Shown here: piece by piece, positions 56,201-64,000 of the stretch
Layout: the number at the start of each line of letters is the position of its first letter
How positions within the stretch are numbered: the first letter of the stretch is position 1
Assembly (NCBI GenBank): GCA_037447655.1
Contig: JBBHKE010000339.1
Location: 1-64,000, forward strand
Reading direction: 5' to 3'
DNA from: Zygnema cylindricum
Taxonomy: Eukaryota; Streptophyta; Zygnematophyceae; Zygnematales; Zygnemataceae
DNA length: 64,000 nucleotides
Made by a program: the position numbers and the translations under genes
Notes under the pieces: model-generated
Seen by the model: the letters and a program-made list of their open reading frames with translations, nothing else
The model's database searches: none
What the model was told of the DNA's origin: nothing

Positions 56201-57186
56201 TGGACCACATAATACAGGAATCCTCTAGATAGTATTTAACTAACCCACTTTAAGCCACAACCACTGCTGCCCAAGAAGGCAAGCTGACAATTTGACTGTT
56301 TCCTTGTGTAGCCTGGACTCCCCTGAGTTCGTAGCAAAAAGAATCACTGAAAACGGCCAACTCGCCGATAAGTTATGAGCCTGCAAAAATGCCAATTTAT
56401 ACAAGTCTCTCTTAGAGAGAGAGGTGTCTATCTACCAAAATTTCCTAAGTCCTAAATCTCTCTCACAACCCCCATCTATTAAAGTACGAACCAATCATAT
56501 TACTGTAAAGTACAGAAAGGTACCATGACCGATGTCCTTTCTGTACGGCCTGTGTACGATAAGACTACTGAGTGGACGCGTGTCATTTTTCCACTCGTTC
56601 GTATATTCTCCGGAATTCTCGCCACCGAATGTCATCCTTCCACGCGGCGCCACGTCATGCCACGTCCATAAAATCCAAAGTGACCATTCCGCGATCTCAG
56701 CGATGACGTGCGCCGTCGGATTAAATCCGACATTAAATGATGACCGTTTAAAACAAATTTCCGTTTCATTTGTTTTGTGCGAAATGACGTTCGCACTAAA
56801 CCTTAACAAGTTCTATGTTCGTTTCGTCCATATTTCAGTTAAATAATTTCAGTGTAATACAATAGTTTAAATATAAATGAAACCCTATATCATCTAACGG
56901 ACTTCTAGGATAGACTCGTTAGAGCTAACGGCTACGCCGCGCTCTAGCGGTCGAGGGTTCAAGTCCTACTAGCATCAACCTTTTGTTGAGAGTGACTTAA
57001 GTCACTCTTTAGTCCTTCCTATTGAGCTGAGGCAGCCATGGCTCCATTGCTCTCTCTCTCCTTCAGTAACTACAACAAGTATGGGGGAAAGAGAGAAGGG
57101 ATGGAGGCAGGCTGCCATCATTTTCTATATATGTTTCCGCTAATTTATTTTAGACCTAGAAAATACAAAAACTACTTATTTCAACA
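56181..57186 (-). repeat. E9 5' LTR (family B)
   Basis: 1006 bp, + strand TGCAATTCTG...TTTCAACA. It contains the tRNA-like block with GGTTCAAGTCC (56956-56966) and five GTAC cores. ATGAA follows at 57187-57191. Confidence 0.93.
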
Positions 57187-57191
57187 ATGAA

Positions 57192-57541
57192 CTATCCTAT
57201 GTATAAATGTTTAAATAATTATCAAACCATATAGTACGTAACACTACTTCAAGACTTAACACCTAAGGCTAACGTCCACCGGCTTGTTGGCCGGTAGGTA
57301 CTAGGATCAAATCCTGTGGGTGGCACATATCTTTTAGTAAATAAACCCCTAACTAATTTATATTTTCCCGTAAACCTCTGGATAGCCTAGGTAGCCATAG
57401 CTCTAGCTCCCTCTCCAATTTCTCAGTGACTGCGACAAGTTTGGAGTTGGAGAGAGAAGTTAGAGATAAACTGCCTCAACTTCTTTCTGTATTTATATTT
57501 AGACCTAGAAAATACTTAAAAAAGGACCATCAATTTCTACA
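57192..57541 (-). repeat. E8 3' LTR, right piece (family A)
   Basis: 350 bp completing 43671-44373. It holds the tRNA-like block with GGATCAAATCC at 57304-57314 and ends TTTCTACA before the polypurine complement CTCCCCTTATATTC. Confidence 0.9.
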
Positions 57542-57584
57542 CTCCCCTTATATTCTAGTCAATTTTTTATTTTAGACCACACTT

Positions 57585-58466
57585 CTATTTGCAGAAAATT
57601 TGCTTAGGGGAAGGCACAGGTTTGGTCATCATATCTGCCACCATCTCGCTATCTGGTCGGTAATGTAAATTGATTATTTTGTTTTCTACTTTCTCTCTAA
57701 CAAAGATTAGTCTAATGTCTATGTGTTTGGCTTTAAAATGATGTTTAGGATTGCCACAAATAGCGATTGCTGCCTGATTATCACAAAAAAAAAATTGCAC
57801 ACCACTCTTAAGGTGACCAAGCTCACCAAGCAAAGAGTTGACCCACATCAAATCTTTTATAGCACAGCAAGAGGCCATAAACTCAGCCTCCATGGTGGAC
57901 TGAGCAATAACCTTTTGTTGTTTGCTACTCCAACAGCAAGCCCCATCACCCACCTATAATACATATCAAGAAAAACATCTTGTCATCGGAGCATCACCAT
58001 AACTGGCATCACTCCAAGTAGCGATGTCAGTATTCTCCCCACCCAAATGCAACCATAGATCGCTAGTTCCTATCAAATATCTAACGACTCTCTTAGATGC
58101 CTCCCAATCCCTCTTAGTGGGAGCATTTAGACTTCTACTCAGCACTCCTACAGCTGTAGCTAAATCCGGCTGGGTACAATTCATAAAATAGATTGGACTT
58201 CCCACTACATGCCTATAACGAATAGTCTGCATGAACTTTTGTTCTTCAGGAGATAATTCCTCGTGTAAGACTATGAATCCTTCCTCACTCCCCTCACTTT
58301 CCTTCTTCAACTCCATTGGAGTTATACAACTATTAGCTTTATCCATCTGAAATTTTTCAAGCATGTTCCCTATTGCTTCTTTTTGAGTCAATCTTATAAT
58401 TTTTCTTTTTCGGTCTCTCTCTACTTGAATCCCCAAAATATATTTTGCTTCCCCCATATCCTTCAT
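57585..58466 (-). pseudogene. E8 RNase H and RT C-terminal part
   Basis: 57953-57585 encodes RNase H (STMEAEFMASCCAIKDLMWVN, FCDNQAAIAICGNPKHHFKAKHIDIRL, MVADMMTKPVPSPK). 58466-57966 encodes EAKYILGIQVERDRKRKIIRL, YRHVVGSPIYFMNCTQPDLA and TWSDASYGDAPM. A stop between them (57957) breaks RNase H. Confidence 0.92.
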
Positions 58467-59031
58467 TTCAAATCTCCCCTTAAGATCGGTTTTCAGTTTA
58501 TTATTTTTTTTCCATTGATTTACTTAAAACAAGCAAATCATCAACATAAATTGCAATAAATTTAAAACCTTCCTCATCTTCAAAAACATAGATTCAGTTA
58601 TTTGAGCTAATCCGGATATATCCCAGACTGGTAAGAAACTCATCAAGCTTCTTATTCCATTGTCGAGGCGCCTGTTTCAAACCATAAAGAGATTTAATCA
58701 GCCGACATACCTTACTCTCCTCTCCTTCCTCCACAAACCCTTCGGGTTGTCGCATGAAGATCTCCTCTTCCAATTCTCCATGCAAAAAGGTTGTCTTGAT
58801 GTCCATCTGGTTGACTTCCATGTCTTCCGCTGCTGCCAGGCTGAGAAGTATGCGGACGGAGGGAAATCTGACCACCGGGGCAAAGGTTTTCTCGTAGTCA
58901 ATTCCCTCCTTTTGTGTAAATCCCTTTGCCACTAGTCGGGCCTTGCTGCGCTCGATTGTGTTATTTGGATTCAGTTTTAATTTGAAAACCCACTTAAAAC
59001 CTATTAGTTTTCGGTTAGGTGGACAATCCAC
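58467..59031 (-). pseudogene. E8 reverse transcriptase N-terminal and catalytic part
   Basis: 59031-58594 reads [57 protein letters not shown] and SLYGLKQAPRQWN. The catalytic YVDD is present at 58537-58548 in another frame after a 1-base change near 58510-58590. Confidence 0.9.
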
Positions 59032-59953
59032 CAGCTCCTAAGTATCGGCTGCCATAATTGAGGCCATCTCCTCATTGATGGCTGTCTTCCACCGATTCCT
59101 TTCTGGACAAGTCATCGCCTCTCCATAAGTTTGAGGTTCATCTTGATGAGATAGTTTAGTTACCTTGTTATTAACCTATTTTTCTTGCAGTCTTTTGCTA
59201 CTTCTCCTCCCCCCCCTCAAAATCTGAGACCGGAATAGATGGTTCTCTTGGATTCTTTTGAACAAACTCGGCTTCTCCCCTATCCCCGAATTAATTTCCA
59301 CCACGTCTTCCGCTTCGGGTAGAGTTGTCGCTAGAGTTTCCACAGCCGAGTCCTTCTCCGTATGATTTGTACCTGCAAGAATGTCATCGTCTCTAAAACA
59401 TGGATAGTTAGTAAGCTCAAAGACTCAGAATTTTTTGACTCAAATCTGATTTTTACTGACTTTGTATACTTGAACGGATCCACAGACTTTCCTTCATCCA
59501 TAACTACTAGATGCTTCACTAAGATTATATCTTCCCTTTTTATATCGTAAACTCTATGTCCTTTAACATCCTCATCATATTCTAATAAGTACTTGGTTTT
59601 CCTTTAGGATCTTGCTTCCAATTGGATCGATCTGTATCTAGACTGAAAACTTGACTGCCGAAAACCTTTAAGTGAGATAGGTCTTGTTTTCGGCCTGTCC
59701 ATCTCTCATAAGGTGTTTGATCTTTTATAGGTTAAGTGAGAACTCTATTTGTGAGGTAATTAGCACAGTTCATTGCTTCAGCCCAAAACCTTTTTCCTAT
59801 CTTTTTATCTGATAACATACTTCTAGCACTATCACTTAGTGATCTATTTAACTTTTCAGCTACCCCATTCTGTTCTGGGTTTTTTGGAACTGTCTTTTGG
59901 TGTTAGACTCCATCTTCCCTCAAAAAATCCTCAAACTGGCTAGAAGTATACTC
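59032..59953 (-). pseudogene. E8 integrase C-terminal part and linker, heavily broken
   Basis: Pieces of the integrase end (AERLNRSLSDSARSML near 59810-59860, NYLTNRVLT near 59740, VKHLVVMDEGKSVDPFKYTK at 59519-59450) and the linker (KRLQEKQ near 59180) lie in different frames with several stops. Confidence 0.85.
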
Positions 59954-60435
59954 CTAACCATTGTCACTCCTTACTCTAATGTTTGGAGTTTCATGGAGTT
60001 TTTCATTCCATGCTTTATATTGTCTAAAGCAATCATGAGCTTCTAACTTATTTTTTAAGAAATACACCCGAGAATACCGAGACCAATCATCAGTGATAGT
60101 CATCATAAATCTCCTCCCCCCGGTGAGGGCACTATAGTCGATCCCCACATATCTGTGTGTACTACATCTAGAATTTTTTCTCCTTTATAGGTGGCAGTTT
60201 TAAGAAAGGGTAATCTGTGTGTTTTACCTTGAGCACATCCGTTACAATCACTTATATTATCACTCTCACTGAACTTAATCCCTTCCACCACTCCTATCTT
60301 TTTTTTCTCTCTTAACTTATCTAGATTCACATGCCCAAACCTCTTATGCCACATCATAATATCATGAACACCAGCATAATAAAGTTTATTCATTTCATTA
60401 CTTAAAACCAATCTAAACATCCCATGGCTACCTTT
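59954..60435 (-). pseudogene. E8 integrase N-terminal part and GAG-pre-integrase
   Basis: 60420-60103 encodes MMWHKRFGHVNLDKLREKKK with CNGCAQGKTHRLPF and VVHTDMWGSTIVPSPGG. 60148-59954 encodes RRFMMTITDDWSRYSRVYFLKNKLEAHD, ending RVRSDNG at a stop. One frameshift near 60110 separates them. Confidence 0.9.
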
Positions 60436-60975
60436 CTAAACAATGAAATAGACATCCTCCTCAAAACTAGCAGTAAAAACTCCTTCCCTAGTGCTAGTAA
60501 AAAAACCCTTATCATCTAATACATACGTAAAGATGAGGTTTTTGTTCAGCTCCGGAATAAGCAGTACACCGGAGAATGTTACTATGGATGTCTTTCCTTC
60601 TACTAACACTTTCAAATCTACCGATCCTACAAGAGTAATGGTGACTATCCTCCCATCCCCGTACTCTATCTCTACACTGGGAATCTTTCTTATCTTAGTG
60701 AACAGGTGCCTATCCTTACACATGTGCATGGAGGCACCTGAATCTACAATCCAGCTTGCTTCACCTTTCAATCCACCGTAAGCACATTTCTGCCTTCGTG
60801 GAATTTCAACCTCAGTTTTCGCCTCCAACTCCTCATCCAAAAGGAGCTCATCGTCCTCGTCCTCGGATTCCGCCTCAAGTACCTGTGTGACAAGGGCCTT
60901 TTTCTTTCCTCTCGTGGTACCACCGGTCTGCCCCTCCTTTAACCGAAGCTTGGTTAGCTTAGTGCACTCTGCCAT
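60436..60975 (-). pseudogene. E8 protease and acidic linker
   Basis: 179 open codons: the end of the zinc knuckle (MAECTKL), linker EDEDDELLLDEELEAKTEVE, protease WIVDSGASMHMCKDRHLFTK with intact DSG, and KVLVEGKTSIVTFSGVLLIPELNKNL. Confidence 0.92.
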
Positions 60976-61881
60976 ATAGTGCCCGGTTTCTTACAAAAAT
61001 GACATAAACCTTTAGGAGCCCTTGGTTCGAACTCGCCAACCTGTTTTTTCTGCTCCCTACCCCCATAGTTTCCGACTGGTTTCCGGGAATCCTTCTTCCT
61101 CCAATTGGTCGTTGTTGCCAAGGCTTGGCCACTCTTTTCTCCCCTTCGGATCTTAATCGTATTCTCTCGAACGAGAATCATCCCTACCACTGAGTTTCAT
61201 ATCCACCTTGAGTCCAGCAAGTCCTGCACATGGTTGACTATGTTCTCAAACTCATCAGGTAACTTCATCAATAAACAGTTAACCTTTTTTTTTTCACTAA
61301 AAACTTTTCCCGCACTCTCTAGCTCCATGAAGAGTGTAGCAAGCTCATTGCAAAAATCCAACATATTTCCCCCTTTGTATAGATAATCCTTAACTTTCTG
61401 ATCAGCCAACTGTTGTTCCTGAATCGTACCACTTCGGTACATCTCTATGAGAGCCATCTAAAGATCGGATGCCCTTTCTACCTGCAAATAAGGACATGCA
61501 AGTCCTTGAGTGAGATGGTGTAGGATGAAGTGCTTTGCCGCGATATTGTTGAAGTCCCAAGTTTCAGTATCATTCTCCTCGTTCCTCGGAATAGGTGACA
61601 TGAATGCCGAACCAGTTGCTATTGGTGTGGTCGCCTCTTTCTCCTTTCCTTTGTCGACCACCTCTCCTTCTTTTGTTTCCTCCATTGAAGGTGGATCCTC
61701 TTTTCGGGTGAATCTGCTTCCTCCAAACCCTGGAGGAATTCCAAGACTTGATGGACGCCGCAACCTTCCACTCACTATCCCCCAAAACCTTTTTTCGCAT
61801 AGAGCTCCTATCATCATACTTTCCCAGCATATGAAGCCAGTTCCATTAAAGATTGGTACCCTAGAGGGTGGGCCCAAAACG
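60954..61881 (-). pseudogene. E8 gag
   Basis: Three pieces: 61877-61458 (MGPPSRVPIFNGTGFICWESMM to HHLTQGLACPYLQVERASDL), 61457-61197 (ALIEMYRSGTIQEQQLADQK to FENIVNHVQDLLDS) and 61190-60954 with the zinc knuckle CHFCKKPG, after which a 1-base deletion shifts the frame. The start in the 5' LTR is preserved. The primer site has one change (GTTTTGGGCCCACC at 61867-61880). Confidence 0.92.
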
Positions 61882-62936
61882 TGAAACTCTGAGACCTCCA
61901 GAAGTCCTCAGAGTTGATAGCTTCCAACAAGCCTCTACGATAACCTTGACCCCTTTGTGTTTCAGCAAAAACAACTGCTACCCTGGCAAAAAATAACTCT
62001 GACCAAGTTCACCCATGTGAAGGCAAGACTCCCCTGAGTCGATAGCAAAAAGAATCTCTGAATTTGCTCCCCTGAGCAGTAAGTTATGAAGGGTCAAAGT
62101 TGACCTTTTGTACAGAAGCTCTCTGAGAGAGAGGGTCCTATCTCCTAATTTTACTAAGTCCTATCTCTCTCACACACTCTATCTACTGATGTACGGAGCC
62201 AATCAGATTACAGTTTCGTACACAAAAGTACACCTGCCGGTGTACTTTCTGAACGGACACTGTACGACATGGCCTAAATGTCGATACGTGGTATGTCCGG
62301 ATTCGCTCCCTTAATCCTTGGAGAAGCCGCGATCCAATGTTATTCCGCCACGTGTCATCCGATGTGGCGATGATCAAAAACCGTCGAAATCCTCTTCCGC
62401 GATCTCGGCGTTAATTTCAGCCGTCTGATTAAATTCACATTAAATCGTAGCCGTAATAAATACATGCGCGGTATTCGTTTCATTAAAGAAATAAATGCGC
62501 GGTATTGGTTTCTTCTCTGTACCGCAATCCGTACTTTTACATTACTAGATCTATGTATCGCGTAAACAGTTACAGTTAAATGAATTATCCGACCTGATAC
62601 TGTTTAATTAAATATCAAACCATATAGTACGTAACACTAGTTAAAGACTTAACGGCTAAGGCTACCGACTACCGGCTGTCTGCCGTCCGGTAGGTACCAG
62701 GATCAAATCCTGTGGCCGGCACATACCTTTTAGTAAATAAACCCCTAACTAATATATTTTTCCCGTAAACCTCTGTATAGAATAGGTAGCCATGGCTCTA
62801 GCTCCCTCTCTAATTTCTCAGTGACTGCGACAAGTTTGAGAGTTGGAGAGAGAAGTTAGAGGTAGACTTCCTCGGCTTCTTTCTATATTTCTATTTAGAC
62901 TTAGAAAATACTTTAAATAGACCATTAATTTCTTCA
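61882..62936 (-). repeat. E8 5' LTR (family A)
   Basis: 1055 bp, + strand TGAAACTCTG...TTTCTTCA, uninterrupted partner of the split 3' LTR. The tRNA-like block (about 62640-62740) has GGATCAAATCC at 62700-62710. Confidence 0.92.
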
Positions 62937-64000
62937 GTTCCCCCCTTTCGGCTTATTACTTCCAGAGGCCATGTCTCTCTAGCTTACGCTTACTCGGTTG
63001 GGGCCTCTGCCTCTCTTATTTTAGCTCCTCTCTCTCTCAAAGCTACCTTAAAACGTCCTGATGCCTCCCTTTGGAAAATCGCCGCTGATGGTGAATTCAA
63101 TGCCTTACTTTCCAACAAAACATGGAAACTTGTTCCCCTTCCCCTTGGAAGAAAGGCAGTCGGTTTGAAATGGGTCTTCCGTGTAAAACAAAAAGCGGAT
63201 GGATCCTTGGACAAATACAAAGCTCGCTTGGTGGCGAAGGGCTTTTCCCAAATCGAAGGTATAGATTTCACTAAAACCTCTGCTCCTGTTGCCCGGTTGA
63301 CATCTATCCGCACTTTACTTGCTTTAGCTACTGAACATGATTTCCATGTTCATCAGATGGTTGTTAAAAATGCCTTTTTAAATGGGATCTTGTCTGAGAA
63401 CATTTACATGCATCAGCCTGAAGGCTATATTTCCCCTAGATCTGAACATTTGGTTTGCCATCTCATTAAAAAAATCTATGGATTAAAGCAACCCCCCCGT
63501 GTATGGAACCATACCATAGATGCCATTATGCGGAAAGAAGGATTTTCCCGAATTGATGACGATTTTAGCATTTACTCTCGTGGCTGTGGCACCTCCTTGG
63601 TCATTGTTGCCATCTTTGTGGACAATCTCTTTCTTGTTGGTCTTTCCCTCTTTGAAATCTCTACTGTCAAATCTCTCCTTCAGACCCATTTTGACATGGC
63701 TGATATATGTGAGCTCACTTATTATTCGGGCATTCAAGTTTCTCGTAATCGCTTGGCTCGCACCCTCTCTCTTTCTCTTAAGAGACCTTTATCTTTGATC
63801 TTTTGGAACGCTTTGGCATGGCAGAGTGCTCCTCCTTTTCCACTCCTTTAGATGCTAATGCCCCTCTCCTCTCTTCCACTAACTCCCTTCTCTCCCCCTC
63901 CCTCTATGCCACTTACCGCTCGATGGTCAGGGCCCTTATGTACACCATGCATGCCACCCGCCCTGACATTGCCATAGCTGTCACTAAACTCTGTCAATTC
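62937..64000 (+). pseudogene. E11: copia reverse transcriptase fragment of a different lineage
   Basis: The window ends in a copia RT whose sequence differs from families A, B, D and F. 63165-63851 (228 codons) reads KWVFRVKQKADGSLDKYKARLV, EGIDFTKTSAPVARLTSIRTLL, HVHQMVVKNAFLNGILSENIYM, IYGLKQPPRVWN, and a catalytic motif changed to FVDN (63615-63626), which loses the second Asp. A frameshift near 63770-63850 precedes MVRALMYTMHATRPDIAIAVTKL. Upstream to about 62980 lies RT N-terminal sequence (AADGEFNALLSNKTWKLVPLP) with earlier stops. It continues beyond the window. Confidence 0.92.

Larger units (their letters stand above)
44374..57186 (-). mobile_element. E9: family-B copia element nested in E8
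   Basis: A minus-strand element with LTRs 44374-45364 and 56181-57186, inserted in the 3' LTR of E8 with a perfect duplication ATGAA (44369-44373 and 57187-57191). Without the nested E10 it is about 6.3-6.4 kb, a normal size. Coding order is complete but gag is split by E10. The right LTR ends TTTCAACA, while the left has TTTCAAGA at the same place. Confidence 0.94.
43671..62936 (-). mobile_element. E8: family-A copia element, outermost of a three-level nest
   Basis: A minus-strand element with 3' LTR in two pieces (43671-44373 and 57192-57541), internal region 57542-61881 and 5' LTR 61882-62936. The 3' LTR was split by E9, whose ATGAA duplication rejoins it exactly. No TSD is seen: the left flank is TGCGT and the right flank GTTCC, and the flanking DNAs differ (K versus E11), so an end was rearranged or the element is a recombinant. 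All coding domains carry many breaks. Confidence 0.9.

Overview
The window is land-plant-type nuclear DNA made almost entirely of nested, mostly decayed Ty1/copia LTR retrotransposons. I found no host gene, no convincing stand-alone RNA gene and no CRISPR array. The plant assignment rests on copia gag-pol blocks with the usual order (gag, zinc knuckle, protease DSG, integrase, RT YVDD, RNase H), on 5-bp target-site duplications (TSDs), and on primer-binding sites whose core GGTTATGGGCCCACC is complementary to the anticodon arm of the plant initiator tRNA-Met. The species cannot be told from the sequence. Family names A, B, D, F, T, K and element numbers E1-E11 are provisional labels used only here.

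Layout. 1-13569: E1, a decayed plus-strand family-A element, split by a 10.4-kb tandem array (1944-12311) of a non-autonomous LTR element T with structure LTR-(internal-LTR)x4, and again by a ~635-bp unknown insert. 13570-24762: E2, a plus-strand family-D element, split by E3 (15770-22224), a complete minus-strand family-A element. 24763-30849: E4, a minus-strand family-F element, split by an opposite-strand solo LTR (28899-29895). 30850-37287: truncated plus-strand E5 (family A), then E6 and E7 (family D), which share one LTR. 37288-43670: unrecognised element(s) K, with a 1.2-kb inverted repeat, a 0.29-kb direct repeat and a long broken Pro/Ser-rich reading frame. 43671-62936: a three-level nest, E8 (family A, minus) holding E9 (family B, minus) holding E10 (family A, plus; the youngest and least damaged autonomous element). 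62937-64000: E11, a copia fragment of another lineage.

How the parts relate. All families with visible ends share the same unusual primer-site position, in which the tRNA-complementary site sits directly after the LTR. In families A, B, D and F the gag start codon lies inside the 5' LTR and translation runs through this site, giving the shared Gag motif V(M/T)GPPSR. T keeps the primer site and polypurine tract but codes for nothing recognisable, so it presumably borrows proteins from autonomous relatives. Family A and B LTRs also carry an antisense tRNA-like block with a conserved B-box. The insertion order readable from TSDs is E8, then E9, then E10; E2, then E3; E1, then T; E4, then the solo LTR.
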